A stretch of DNA of 64,000 bases from Verrucosispora sp. NA02020 (GTDB lineage Bacteria; Actinomycetota; Actinomycetes; Mycobacteriales; Micromonosporaceae), in assembly GCF_013364215.1 (NCBI RefSeq), contig NZ_CP054923.1, positions 1-64,000 on the forward strand, written 5' to 3'. Of this stretch, positions 8,487-17,544 are shown in pieces (within the stretch, counting starts at the first letter, position 1; every line of letters starts with the position of its first letter). Under the pieces are notes generated by a model. That model made no database searches and was not told the DNA's origin. It worked only from the letters and a program-made list of their open reading frames with translations. The translations under genes were made by a program, and so were the position numbers.

Positions 8487-11400
8487 TCACGACTCCTGCG
8501 GGCCGGAACCGACCCGGGCGGCCCGACCGTCCGCCGACGCCGGGCTCGGTGACGAACCGTCGGACCTAGCGCTATCAGTCTGTGCACCCTCGGCCCGTGC
8601 GCCGTCAGCCTTCGCGCCGTCGGTCCGCGCGCCGTCGGCCTCAGCGTGAGAGCTGCCGGCCTGAGCGTGAGCGCCGTCGGCCTGGGGTAGGCGGGCGACC
8701 AGCTTGGTGAGGGCGCCGTTGGCGAAGGTGGCGCCGAGTGCGGAGCCGGTCGCGATGGTCCAGCCGACCGGTCCGAGCGGGGTGCACCCGAAGAACTGGC
8801 TGACGCCGGGGGTCTGCACCACGACGGCCAGGACGCCGACCGAGGCGGCGGTGGAGGCGAGTACGGACGGGCTGGTGCCACCGGCCAGGACGGTCTGACC
8901 GAGTTGGGTGCCGACCAGGGAGACCAGGGCGACGGTGCCGGCGCGCCGGCGGCTGCCGGTGTAGCGGGCCAGCGTCCAGCCGGCGGTCGCGCCGAGGGTG
9001 GTGGCGGCGGCACGCAGCCCGATCTCGCGGGTCATGGTCTCGCCGAGGGAGCTGTCGGGGCCCTCGCGGAGCAGCCCGTCGGTGTGGTCGCCGTCGCCGG
9101 GTGGGCGGACGGCGATGGCCAGGGCGGGTGCCATGTCGGTGAGCAGGTTGACCAGCAGCAGTTGGCGTCCGTTGAGTGCGGCCTGACCGGTGGCGGCGGC
9201 GGTCAGCACGCTGAACGCGATCTCACCGAGGTTGCCGCCGACCAGGATGCTCAGCGCGTGGCGGACCGATGACCACATCGCCCGGCCCTCGACCAGGGTG
9301 GCGATGATGGTCTCCAGCCGGTCGTCGGTGACCACCAGGTCGGCGGCGGCGCGGGCCGCCGGGGTGCCCCGTTGGCCGAGGGCGATGCCGACGTCGGCCA
9401 GCCGGATGGCGGGTGCGTCGTTGGCGCCGTCGCCGGTCATCGCGACGGTCCGGCCGCACTTCTGCAACGCCTGGATGATCCGCACCTTGTGGGCGGGGGT
9501 GCAGCGGGCCACCACGTCGGTGGCGGCGAGCCGGGCGGCGAGGGCGTCGTCGTCGAGGGCGTCGAGTTCGGTGGCGGTGACCACCCGCTGGGCGTCGCCC
9601 GCGCTGATGGTGGCGGCGATGGCTTCGGCGGTCGCCGGATGGTCACCGGTGATCATGATGGTGTGCACACCGGCCTGCCGGATCCGGCGCACGGCGGGGG
9701 CGGCGCTGTCGCGGACCCCGTCGGCGATCGCCAGGAATCCGGTGAAGACCAGGCCGCGTACGTCGTCGTCGGTGAGGTCGGGGTCGTCGACCACGCATTC
9801 GGCGACGGCCAGGATGCGGTGTCCGGCTCCGGCGCGCTCACCGAGCAGGCGGTGCAGGTGGGCCCGGCCCGCGTCGTCGAGCGGTTCGTCGCGGCCGTCG
9901 GTGCGGCGGGCGGCACAGCGGGGCAGCACGCTCTCCGGCGCGCCCTTCACGCTGAGCAGCATCCGCCCCTCGGTCTCGCCGACCGTGGCGTGGTAGCCCC
10001 GGGACGGCTCGAAGGGAAGGCCGCCGACGGCTCGCCAGCCCGGTGCCGCGTACTGCTCGGGGACGCCTGCGGAGGTGGCACCGCGCAGGACCGCGCGGTC
10101 GGTCTGCATGGACAGCTCCTCGGGGTCGTCGGCGGCGGGGGTGGCGCGCAGCGCGGTGGCGAGGATCTGCCGGAGCCGGTCGTCGATCTGGTCCGCCGGG
10201 GCGTACCCGTCGGCGTCTCCGACGCCCGCGAGCAGCAGGTGGCCCTCGGTGAGGGTGCCGGTCTTGTCGAAGCAGAGGACGTCGACCCGGCCGAGCGCCT
10301 CGATGGTGCGCGGGTTGCGGACCAACGCGCCGTGCTCGGCGAGCCGCCGGGCGGCGGCCAGTTGGGCGGCGCTGACCAGGAAGGGCAGTCCTTCCGGCAC
10401 GGAGGCGACGGCAAGGTTCGCGGCGGTGGCGGCGGTCTGTGCCAGGGGTACGCCGCGCAGCAACCCGGCACCGACGACGGCCACGGCCGACCCGGCGGCC
10501 AGCGGGATCGCGGCCCGGGTCAGTCGTCCGAGCCGGGCCTCGACGCCGCTGGCGGGTGGGGCCTGTCGGGCGAGGGCGAGACTGCGCCCGGCCTCGGTGT
10601 CGGTGCCGGTGGCGACCACGACGGCGACGCCACGTCCGGCGGCGATGGTGGTGCCCTCGTAGAGCATCGACCGGCGGTCGGCGACGGCGGCGGCCACCAC
10701 CGGCTGGTCGGTCTTGGCGACCGGCAGCGACTCACCGGTCAGCGAGGACTCGTCGGTCTCCAGCCCGACGCTGTCCAGCACCCGGCAGTCGGCGGGTACG
10801 GCGTCGCCGGATTCGAGCACGATCACGTCGCCCGCCACGAGGTCCTCGGCCGGGATCACCCGGTCCGTGCCGTCGCGGCGGACCCGGGCGGTGACGGCCG
10901 CGCGGGACAGCAGCGCGGCCAACGACTTCTCGGTGTTGCGCTGGTGCACGGCGCCGACCAGCGCGGACGCACCGACCACGCCACCGACCAGGGCGGCGTC
11001 GACGAGCGAGCCGAAACTGGCGGAGAGGACCGCCCCGGCGGCGAGCACCGGCGTGAGCGGGTTGGCCAGCTCGTCGACGAAGGCCCGCAGCAGCCCGCCG
11101 GGACCGGAGGTCTCGCCCGGCCCGGCGGCGCGTCGACGCTCGGCCTCGGTGTCGGTCAGTCCGCCGCGTTCGCTTCCGAGCTGGTCGAGGACGGTCGGCA
11201 CCGGCATCAGGTGCCAGGCGGTGAGCGCCGGGGCCGTCGACTCGGTGCGGGCGGAGAGGCGGCCGGCGCGCCACATGCCGTGCGCGAAGGCCAGTGCCGC
11301 CGCTCCGTTGACCGAGGCGAGGCTGCGGCCGGGCAGCAGCGCGGGGTCGGCGGTGAAGGCCGCGAGTGCGCCGAGCCCGCTGCCGGCCAGCCCGATGCGC

Positions 11401-13049
11401 ATGTTCTGGCTGGTCATCCGGCGGGCCACCCCGGCTGCCTCGATGATCAGTGCGACCGATCGCAGGTCGGTGCCGACCAGCAGGTGTGCTCCCCAGGGCG
11501 GGGTGGCTTCCGGGTCGGCGACGCCCAGGCCGCAGTCCGCCGCGGCGAGCGCCGCGCGGTCGCCGGAGACGAGCATCACCACCGCTCCCTCGCGTTGCAG
11601 GGTGCGGATCGATTCGGCCAGCCGGTCGCCGCCGGGCAGGAGCGCGTCGGCGGAGGCGTACCGTTCGGTGTCGTCACCGGCCACCACGAGCCGCAGGCCG
11701 GCCTGTCGGGTGACGGTGGGCAGGGTGTCGACGCCGGGCGCGGGTTCCGGTTCCACCCGCAGTACGGACGCGAGGGTGTCGCCCTGGGCCAGCCCGAGCA
11801 GGGTGCCGCCGCGTTCGCGGAGTCGGCGGCTGTCGTCGGTGTCGCCGGGATCGTGGACGTCGAGGCGGTCGAGCGGGCCGAGTCGCCATCCGTCGAGTCG
11901 GCGGACGTCGGTCGGCGCTGTCGGCGTGAACAGGGCGAAGGCCCGTGCCGCGACCTGGGAGGTGTCGGCGCCGGGTAGCGGGGCCAGGTCGGCCAGGACG
12001 CCCCGGTCGGAGCCGAGCACCCGGGCGTCGAGGACCAGCGTGTCGATCCGGTCGAGTTCGCGCAGCACGCTGCGGTCCATCGCGATGACGCCCCGCCTGG
12101 CGAGGATGCGGCCGAGTTGGGCGGCGTACCCCTCGCGACCGCTGCCGGGTGCCTTGGGTAGCGCGGAGAGCCCCAGCGCGGCGGCGCGTTTCGGACCGAC
12201 GACGGGTGTGGCGGCGGCGAAGGCCGCCGCGCCGGTGCCGAGCATCCGGGTGACGTACCGCTCCGGGGCGCCGTCCGGTTTCGGGCAGGGACGTTCGCCG
12301 ACGGGCGAGCGGGCCACCGCCCGGTCCGGCTCTCCGGTGAGGCGGGGTTCGGCCTTCTCCCAGGCGTGCAGTTGGGCGAGCCCTTCGCCCCACTGCACGA
12401 TGCGTTGGGCGCCGTCCAGCACGATGCCCGTCCAGCCGCCGGTGAGGCCCTGCACCACCGCTTCGGCGAGCGGGAAGATGACCTCGGCCCGGGGGTCGCG
12501 GCGCAGGCCGAAACCGGCGAGGGCGTGCAGCTTCGGGTGCAGGTCGATGGCACTGAGCAGGCCGGACACCTCGGCGGGCACCGGTGTCACGGGCAGGATC
12601 CGGGTGGCCGCGGAGATGGTCAGGCCGAGCGCGTCGGAGGCGAGCGCCCCGAGGGTACGGGCGGTACGCGGTCCTTCCTCGGGCGGATGCGGGGGCGGGA
12701 TCTCCGGGTCGGGCTCGTGCGGGCAGGTGCGTTCGACCCGGGCGACGGCGGCGATCAGGTGGCGTACCTTCGGCCCCGGTGTGTCGACGGCGACGACCAC
12801 CCGTCCGGAGGGGGCGTTGACCCGGGCCCAGAGCACGCCGGGCATCCGCTCCAGGGCCGCCTCGACCTGCCGGGCCAGCGTGTCGCCGCCGTCCTGGCAG
12901 ACGCCGTGCACCTCGATGTGGTGGCGTCCCGGCCGGGACCACACCCGACGGCTGGACAGCCCGACGGCCCGGGCCAGCCGGGTGGCGGCGGCACCGACGC
13001 TACGTGAGGCGTCGCCCACCAGCGGCGGTACGGACACGGGTCGCCGCAT
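8487..13049 (-). CDS. Large cation-transporting P-type ATPase (CtpI-like)
   Basis: A 1520-residue P-type ATPase, about twice the usual size, resembling mycobacterial CtpI. An HMA-like region is visible around residues 40-110 (HIEVHGVCQDGG..., no CxxC). It is followed by a long domain of unknown role to about residue 630. The canonical core has TGES at 771-774, the phosphorylated Asp928 in DKTGTLT, and GDGANDAP around Asp1211. A set of transmembrane helices follows to about 1470. The last ~50 residues are a low-complexity tail of DGA(R/K)-type repeats. The ion specificity cannot be assigned. The start ATG has AGGAGG 4 nt upstream (TAGGAGGCTAG). The N-terminal half may be a degenerate duplicated ATPase domain, as proposed for the CtpI type. 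Confidence 0.88.
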   Translation of the reverse strand: MRRPVSVPPLVGDASRSVGAAATRLARAVGLSSRRVWSRPGRHHIEVHGVCQDGGDTLARQVEAALERMPGVLWARVNAPSGRVVVAVDTPGPKVRHLIAAVARVERTCPHEPDPEIPPPHPPEEGPRTARTLGALASDALGLTISAATRILPVTPVPAEVSGLLSAIDLHPKLHALAGFGLRRDPRAEVIFPLAEAVVQGLTGGWTGIVLDGAQRIVQWGEGLAQLHAWEKAEPRLTGEPDRAVARSPVGERPCPKPDGAPERYVTRMLGTGAAAFAAATPVVGPKRAAALGLSALPKAPGSGREGYAAQLGRILARRGVIAMDRSVLRELDRIDTLVLDARVLGSDRGVLADLAPLPGADTSQVAARAFALFTPTAPTDVRRLDGWRLGPLDRLDVHDPGDTDDSRRLRERGGTLLGLAQGDTLASVLRVEPEPAPGVDTLPTVTRQAGLRLVVAGDDTERYASADALLPGGDRLAESIRTLQREGAVVMLVSGDRAALAAADCGLGVADPEATPPWGAHLLVGTDLRSVALIIEAAGVARRMTSQNMRIGLAGSGLGALAAFTADPALLPGRSLASVNGAAALAFAHGMWRAGRLSARTESTAPALTAWHLMPVPTVLDQLGSERGGLTDTEAERRRAAGPGETSGPGGLLRAFVDELANPLTPVLAAGAVLSASFGSLVDAALVGGVVGASALVGAVHQRNTEKSLAALLSRAAVTARVRRDGTDRVIPAEDLVAGDVIVLESGDAVPADCRVLDSVGLETDESSLTGESLPVAKTDQPVVAAAVADRRSMLYEGTTIAAGRGVAVVVATGTDTEAGRSLALARQAPPASGVEARLGRLTRAAIPLAAGSAVAVVGAGLLRGVPLAQTAATAANLAVASVPEGLPFLVSAAQLAAARRLAEHGALVRNPRTIEALGRVDVLCFDKTGTLTEGHLLLAGVGDADGYAPADQIDDRLRQILATALRATPAADDPEELSMQTDRAVLRGATSAGVPEQYAAPGWRAVGGLPFEPSRGYHATVGETEGRMLLSVKGAPESVLPRCAARRTDGRDEPLDDAGRAHLHRLLGERAGAGHRILAVAECVVDDPDLTDDDVRGLVFTGFLAIADGVRDSAAPAVRRIRQAGVHTIMITGDHPATAEAIAATISAGDAQRVVTATELDALDDDALAARLAATDVVARCTPAHKVRIIQALQKCGRTVAMTGDGANDAPAIRLADVGIALGQRGTPAARAAADLVVTDDRLETIIATLVEGRAMWSSVRHALSILVGGNLGEIAFSVLTAAATGQAALNGRQLLLVNLLTDMAPALAIAVRPPGDGDHTDGLLREGPDSSLGETMTREIGLRAAATTLGATAGWTLARYTGSRRRAGTVALVSLVGTQLGQTVLAGGTSPSVLASTAASVGVLAVVVQTPGVSQFFGCTPLGPVGWTIATGSALGATFANGALTKLVARLPQADGAHAQAGSSHAEADGARTDGAKADGARAEGAQTDSARSDGSSPSPASADGRAARVGSGPQES

Positions 13050-13200
13050 CTAGCCTCCTACCGGTCGGGCCCGGCGGCCTGGCTTCCCGGCGGGGCGTCC
13101 CTTATGCCCGTCGGGGCGGGGAAGTTTCTCGGCTCGGCGGGCATGGACGGCCTCGACGGTGGAATCCGGGGTGCGCGTCGTCGTCCACGGGGAGGCCGAG

Positions 13201-13461
13201 ATGAGTGCGTTGACACGAGAACTCAGCGGGACGGAGGAGACGCTGCGGGCGTTCACCCACCGGGTGGAGATCCCGTGGCTCGGCATGGTGGCCGTACCAC
13301 CGCCGGACAAGCTCGCCTACTACGCGGGAATCGGGGTGCTCACCGCGCTCCAGGTGATCGAGTGGCCGCTGGCGCTGGTGATCACCGCCGGGCACCTGCT
13401 CGCTGATCAGCACCTGTCAGGGCTGGCGAAGGGCATCGGGGAGGCACTGGAGTCGGCCTGA
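13201..13461 (+). CDS. Small hydrophobic protein, unknown function
   Basis: An 86-residue protein (MSALTRELSGTEETLRAF...). The middle contains a hydrophobic stretch around residues 36-60 (YYAGIGVLTALQVIEWPLALVIT) that could be one membrane segment. I do not recognise a named family. The ATG at 13201 has GGGGAGG 5 nt upstream. A GTG at 13159 in the same frame would add 14 residues but has no ribosome binding site. The gene is divergent from the P-type ATPase across about 150 bp, and a functional link is possible but unproven. Confidence 0.6.
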   Translation: MSALTRELSGTEETLRAFTHRVEIPWLGMVAVPPPDKLAYYAGIGVLTALQVIEWPLALVITAGHLLADQHLSGLAKGIGEALESA

Positions 13462-13479
13462 CGGTTAGCGGCGTCACCC

Positions 13480-13510
13480 TTGACCTGAACCTGGGTCTAG
13501 GTCGCATGCT
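13480..13510 (+). promoter_or_regulatory. Candidate MerR-type promoter of the MFS gene
   Basis: A -35 TTGACC (13480-13485) and a -10-like CATGCT (13505-13510) are 19 bp apart. Between them lies an imperfect dyad starting ACCTGAAC and ending TCTAGGT (13483-13502; 14 of 20 positions symmetric). A 19-bp spacer filled by a dyad is characteristic of promoters activated by MerR-family proteins. No MerR gene is in the window. Confidence 0.45.
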
Positions 13511-13576
13511 CACCGACATGCCCATCGTGTCGCTCCGGCGTTCCGTCGGTGTCCCGGCCTGCCATGAGGACGTCCG

Positions 13577-15061
13577 GTGACCGCCATCGCCTCGACGCCG
13601 GATGTGACCCCGGCTCCAGCTTCGGCGAGGGACGAAACGATCTTCGCCGCTCGGCTGCGGGCGATGACTGTGGGCAGCGTGGCGCTGGTCTCGTTGCTGG
13701 CCTTCGAGGCGCTGGCGGTGGGCACCGCCATGCCGACCGTGGCCCGTGCCCTGGACGGCCTGGCCCTGTACGGGATCGCCTTCGGCGGCCCGTTCGCGGC
13801 GGGCGTGGTGGCGATGGTGATCTCCGGCATCTGGTGCGATGCCCGGGGACCACGCCTGCCGATGTGGTCCGGTCTCGGCGGCTTCGTCGTCGGGCTGCTG
13901 CTCGCCGGGAGCGCGATCACGATGGGCACGCTGGTGGTGGGCCGGATCGTGCAGGGATTCGGCTCCGGTCTGCTGTCGGTCGCGTTGTACGTGATCGTCG
14001 CGAAGGCGTACCCGGAGCACCTGCACCGGCGGATCTTCGCCGCGTTCGCCGCCGCGTGGGTGGTGCCGTCGCTGGTGGGGCCGTTGCTGGCGGGCCTGGT
14101 GGTGGAGTACGTCGGCTGGCGGTGGGTCTTCCTGGCGGTGCCGGTGGTGGCGGTGCCGGCGGTGCTGCTGGTCCATCCCGGCCTGCGGTCGATCGGCGCG
14201 GGCCCGTCGACCAAAGCGGGCCCGTCGACCAAAGCGGGCCCGTCACCGGACGGGCCGGTTACCGGCGTCGACGGGCCGGTGCGGTCGCCGCGCGACGCGT
14301 TCGGTCCGCTGAGGCGGATCGGCTGGGCGTGCGGGGCGGGGGTGAGCGCCGCACTGCTGCACATCGGGGGTCAGCAGCGCGGCGTCACCGCCGTGGCGTT
14401 GGTCGGGTCGGCCATGGTCGGTCTGCTGGTCTGCGCTCCGCGACTGCTGCCCGGCGGATTCCTCCGGGCCGGACGGGGTCTACCCACCGTGGTCGGCCTG
14501 CGCGGGTTGGCCTCCGGCGCGTTCGTCGGCGCGGAGGTGGTGATCCCGCTGATGCTGTCCCGCGAACGCGGATTCTCGCCCACCGCAGCCGGCCTGGTGC
14601 TGACCACCGGGGCGGTCGCGTGGTCGTTCGGGTCGTGGCTACAGGGCCGGGTCCGCGCGCCCCGCAGCCGGGCCACCCTGCCGAGAGCCGGGCTGACCTG
14701 CATCACCCTCGGTGTCGCGGTGGTGGGCCTCACGGTGCTGCCCGCCGTGCCGGTCGGGGTGGGCGTGTGCGGCTGGGCGGCGGCCGGGATCGGCATGGGC
14801 CTGCTGTATCCGTCGCTGTCGGTGCTGACCCTGGAGTTGTCGGCCCCGGGCGAGCAGGGACGCAACAGTTCGTCGTTGCAGTTGTGCGACTCGCTCGCCG
14901 CAGCCGCCGTGCTGGCGCTGACGGGCGCGGTGCTGGCGGCGGGCGCGGCACCCGGCCCGGGCAGTTACGCGGTGACCCTCGCGGCAGCAGCCGGGTTGGC
15001 GCTGGTCGGCGCGCTGCTCGCCGGTCGGGTCGTGCCCGGCGTACGGGTCGCGGCGGCCTGA
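13577..15061 (+). CDS. MFS transporter (drug exporter-like)
   Basis: A 494-residue major facilitator, probably a 14-TM proton-driven drug exporter. After a short cytoplasmic start, the first helix region contains FEALAVGTAMPTVARALDG, typical of DHA2-type exporters. The later WLQGRV loop and repeated hydrophobic segments continue to the end. The central cytoplasmic loop holds an 18-bp tandem repeat (14198-14245) encoding AGPSTK units. The GTG start at 13577 is preceded by GAGGACG. A MerR-like promoter lies about 70-95 bp upstream, which would fit drug-inducible control. The substrate is not determinable. Confidence 0.88.
   Translation: MTAIASTPDVTPAPASARDETIFAARLRAMTVGSVALVSLLAFEALAVGTAMPTVARALDGLALYGIAFGGPFAAGVVAMVISGIWCDARGPRLPMWSGLGGFVVGLLLAGSAITMGTLVVGRIVQGFGSGLLSVALYVIVAKAYPEHLHRRIFAAFAAAWVVPSLVGPLLAGLVVEYVGWRWVFLAVPVVAVPAVLLVHPGLRSIGAGPSTKAGPSTKAGPSPDGPVTGVDGPVRSPRDAFGPLRRIGWACGAGVSAALLHIGGQQRGVTAVALVGSAMVGLLVCAPRLLPGGFLRAGRGLPTVVGLRGLASGAFVGAEVVIPLMLSRERGFSPTAAGLVLTTGAVAWSFGSWLQGRVRAPRSRATLPRAGLTCITLGVAVVGLTVLPAVPVGVGVCGWAAAGIGMGLLYPSLSVLTLELSAPGEQGRNSSSLQLCDSLAAAAVLALTGAVLAAGAAPGPGSYAVTLAAAAGLALVGALLAGRVVPGVRVAAA
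14198..14245 (+). repeat. 18-bp tandem repeat in the MFS gene
   Basis: Two exact 18-bp units (14198-14215 and 14216-14233) are followed by a partial third that diverges at its end. They encode repeated AGPSTK in a loop. Because the unit is a multiple of three, copy-number change would keep the frame. Confidence 0.8.
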
Positions 15062-15130
15062 GCCCGGCGGGTGTGCGCATCCGCTGAATCCGGGGTGCGG
15101 GGCGGAGGCAGCCGGGAGGATGGGCACGCG

Positions 15131-15760
15131 ATGAACTTCCTGACTCTCCTACCGCTGGCCGTGGTCATGGTCGCCGGGACCCAGTTGGTGGCGGCGGTCT
15201 TCTTCGCCTCCTCCGACCGGCCCCGGGCCGCGTCGCTGGGCTACCTGGCCGGCGCGGCCATCGTGGTGTGCGGCGGTACGACCCTGGCCTGGCTGGTCAC
15301 CCGCCTGTTCCGGATCAGCCTCGACACCGGGGACGGCCGGTTCGAACGGGTCGTCGACTGGATCGTCCTGGCGCTGTTGGCCGTCCTGGCGGTGGTGGTG
15401 TTCCTGCGCCGGCACTCCGGGCCGCCCGCCTGGATGGGTCGGCTCCAACACGCCACTCCCCGGTACGCGCTCCGCGTCGGCCTGCTGCTCTTCCTCGCCA
15501 TGCCGGCCGACGACCTGACCATGCTCACGGTCGGTGCCAGCGCCGCCCGGCAGGGCCTGCCGTGGTGGCACCTGCTGCCGTTCATGCTGCTCACCCTCAC
15601 CCTGCTGGCGTTGCCGCTGCTGGCGTTGCTGCTGCTCGGCCGTCGGGCGGCAGCGGTGCTGCCCCGGATCCGGGACTGGGCCGACAGCCACGCCTGGCTG
15701 GTCAGCGAGGCGGTGATCGCCTTCTTCGTCGTACTCACCGTGCTGGATCTGATCCGGTGA
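15131..15760 (+). CDS. GAP family membrane protein (Sap/LysE-like)
   Basis: A 209-residue integral membrane protein with about six hydrophobic segments and the family hallmarks of the GAP (Sap, sulfolipid-1-addressing) group: an early FLTLLPLAVVMVAG helix, a long basic cytoplasmic loop, and the PADDLTML and PRIRDWADSHAWLVSEAVIAFF region near the C-terminus. The mycobacterial relative is linked to lipid export; the fold is LysE-like. The role here is unknown. The ATG at 15131 has GGGAGGA about 10 nt upstream. A longer open frame from 15071 lacks signal-like features and is not used. Confidence 0.75.
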   Translation: MNFLTLLPLAVVMVAGTQLVAAVFFASSDRPRAASLGYLAGAAIVVCGGTTLAWLVTRLFRISLDTGDGRFERVVDWIVLALLAVLAVVVFLRRHSGPPAWMGRLQHATPRYALRVGLLLFLAMPADDLTMLTVGASAARQGLPWWHLLPFMLLTLTLLALPLLALLLLGRRAAAVLPRIRDWADSHAWLVSEAVIAFFVVLTVLDLIR

Positions 15761-15829
15761 GGTGGCCCACAGCTGTCACGTCGCGCCGGTCTCGACCCGT
15801 CGTCCCGGTAGTCGACGAAGGAGGCTGAG

Positions 15830-16609
15830 ATGCGGGTACTGGTCACCGGAGCGGGCGGCCGGCTCGGCGGGGCGGTGCTGCCCCGGCTGGTCGCCGAGGG
15901 GTTCCAGGTGCGGGCCACCAGACGGCGGGCGCGTACCGGATCGGGTGTCGAATGGGTGGTGGCGGACCTGGCGACCGGCGAGGGCGTCGCGGCGGCGGTG
16001 GCCGGGGTGGACGCGATCCTGCACCTGGCGTCCTCGCCGACCCGGCGTACCCACGAGATCGACGTGCGGGGCACCGGCCGGTTGGTCGCCGCGGCGGCCG
16101 GTGCGGGCGTGGCCCACCTGGTCTACATATCGATCGTGGGCGTGGACCGGGTGCCCTACGCGTACTACCGGCACAAGCTCGCCGCCGAGCAGGTGGTGGC
16201 CGCCGGTGGGGTGCCGTGGACGGTGCTGCGGGCCACCCAGTTCCCGCAGTTTCTCGACGAGCTGCTGCAGATGTCCAGCAAGCTCGGCCCGGTGATCGCC
16301 GACCGGGCCGTGGTGGCCCAGCCGGTCGATCCGGGTGAGGTGGCGGAAAAGCTGATCGAGCTGCTGCGCGCCGGTCCGCGCGACGGCATCGTGGAGTACG
16401 GCGGCCCCGAGGTGCTGCGGTTCGACGACGCGGTACGCACCTGGCGGCAGGCGCGGAACTCCCGCCGCCCGATGCTGCCGGTGCGTTTTCCCGGCCGCCT
16501 CGGTCGCGAGCTGCGCGACGGTGGACTGGTCACCGAGGCCCGCCCGACCGGTCGTCGCACCTGGGCGGAGTACCTGGCCGACACGTACGGGGGAACGGCG
16601 ACAAGATGA
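15830..16609 (+). CDS. NAD(P)-binding atypical SDR (NmrA-like)
   Basis: A 259-residue Rossmann protein with an N-terminal GAGGRLGG dinucleotide motif, a short VVADLATGEGVAAAVAGVDAILHLAS segment typical of extended or atypical SDR proteins, and YYRHKLAAEQVV where the SDR YxxxK lies (YYRHK). The C-terminal part resembles NmrA-type proteins that act as sensors or minor oxidoreductases. The substrate is unknown. ATG at 15830 has a strong GAAGGAGGCTGAG ribosome binding site. It follows the GAP gene on the same strand by 69 nt. Confidence 0.82.
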   Translation: MRVLVTGAGGRLGGAVLPRLVAEGFQVRATRRRARTGSGVEWVVADLATGEGVAAAVAGVDAILHLASSPTRRTHEIDVRGTGRLVAAAAGAGVAHLVYISIVGVDRVPYAYYRHKLAAEQVVAAGGVPWTVLRATQFPQFLDELLQMSSKLGPVIADRAVVAQPVDPGEVAEKLIELLRAGPRDGIVEYGGPEVLRFDDAVRTWRQARNSRRPMLPVRFPGRLGRELRDGGLVTEARPTGRRTWAEYLADTYGGTATR

Positions 16610-16634
16610 CAGTCGCTCTCGTTCACGTTCGTCC

Positions 16635-16640
16635 TACCGT
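16635..16640 (+). promoter_or_regulatory. -10 element of the small membrane protein gene
   Basis: TACCGT lies at -12 to -7 from the ATG at 16647 with no ribosome binding site, fitting a leaderless transcript and helping to fix the start. Confidence 0.4.
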
Positions 16641-16646
16641 CGGCTC

Positions 16647-16841
16647 ATGCTCACGTTCGTCGTCACCTGTCTCCTGTACGTCTGCGGCTTCGTCTTCCTC
16701 TACGGGGTGATCCGGCTCGCGGTCCGGCACGCACTGGAGGACATCGAGGCGCGCCGCGTGCAGGCGGAGCGGGCGGAGGAGATGGCCGTCGCCCGGGACC
16801 GGGCGTTGCTCCAGGAGCACGGTTTCCTGACCAACGGCTGA
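16647..16841 (+). CDS. Small single-pass membrane protein
   Basis: A 64-residue protein with an N-terminal transmembrane helix (MLTFVVTCLLYVCGFVFLYGVIRL) and a highly charged helical tail (LEDIEARRVQAERAEEMAVARDRALLQEHG) that could form a coiled coil. I do not recognise a named family. The start was chosen at ATG 16647 because the hydrophobic segment begins there and a TACCGT hexamer sits 7 nt upstream. Confidence 0.6.
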   Translation: MLTFVVTCLLYVCGFVFLYGVIRLAVRHALEDIEARRVQAERAEEMAVARDRALLQEHGFLTNG

Positions 16842-16939
16842 CCGGCGACGGGACCGGCGTGTCCTGTTGCCGGTCGCTCCACGGCTGGCCGGGGCCCTCG
16901 GTGACCAGCGCACGCGTCGCGGGTGCGACGATCGCTTCC

Positions 16940-17491
16940 GTGATGGGAACGTTGCGCACCGAGCCCGCCCGTAATCGCCCCGACCTGCTGGCCGCACCGG
17001 TCGCCGACGCGCTGGCGCAGTGGCCCGCCGACGCGCCGGTGGACGTCGACGCGGTGCTGGTCGCGCCGATCGACGCCGAGCTCGCCGACACCGCCGCATT
17101 CTGCGCCGCGTACCAGGTGGGGCTCGACGAATCGGCCAACTGCGTGGTGGTCGCCGGCAAGCGGGAGGGCGTCGTCCGGTACGCGGCCTGCGTGGTGCTG
17201 GCCACCACCCGGGCCGACGTGAACGGCGTGGCCCGGCGTGCGCTCGACGTCCGCAAGGCGAGCTTCGCCCCGATGGCCGACGCGGTCGAGTCGACCGGCA
17301 TGGAGTACGGCGGCATCACCCCGATCGGGTTGCCGCCAGAGTGGCCGATCCTGGTCGACGCCCGGGTGGTGGCCGCACCGTACGTGATCATCGGATCGGG
17401 TGTGCGGCACAGCAAGATCGCCCTACCGGGCTCGGCGCTGGCCGTGTTGCCCGGTGCGCGAGTGGTGGAGGACCTGGCCAGGCTGGCCTGA
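16940..17491 (+). CDS. YbaK/EbsC family aminoacyl-tRNA deacylase
   Basis: A 183-residue protein of the YbaK/ProX editing fold, which hydrolyses mischarged tRNAs such as Cys-tRNA(Pro) or Ala-tRNA(Pro). Family features seen are CVVVAGKREGVVRYAACVVLATTRADVNG, DVRKASFAPMADAVESTGMEYGGITPIGLP and the Gly-rich VIIGSGVRHSKIALPGSAL near the end. GTG 16940 (or the adjacent ATG 16943) is preferred because GACGAT lies at -13 to -8, as in other leaderless genes nearby. The longer frame from 16859 begins with an atypical sequence. Which tRNA it edits is unknown. Confidence 0.85.
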   Translation: MMGTLRTEPARNRPDLLAAPVADALAQWPADAPVDVDAVLVAPIDAELADTAAFCAAYQVGLDESANCVVVAGKREGVVRYAACVVLATTRADVNGVARRALDVRKASFAPMADAVESTGMEYGGITPIGLPPEWPILVDARVVAAPYVIIGSGVRHSKIALPGSALAVLPGARVVEDLARLA

Positions 17492-17511
17492 TCCTCGATC
17501 GACGTCGATGT

Positions 17512-17527
17512 TGTTGCACGTGAAACA
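17512..17527. promoter_or_regulatory. parS-like ParB binding site
   Basis: TGTTGCACGTGAAACA differs at one base from the bacterial parS consensus TGTTTCACGTGAAACA. It is part of a 20-bp near-palindrome (17510-17529) with only one mismatched pair. It lies in the intergenic gap between the YbaK and DsbA genes. parS sites cluster around oriC and are bound by ParB for chromosome segregation, which agrees with gyrA being only 14 kb away. Confidence 0.8.
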
Positions 17528-17544
17528 TCGCCGCCGCCAATGGA

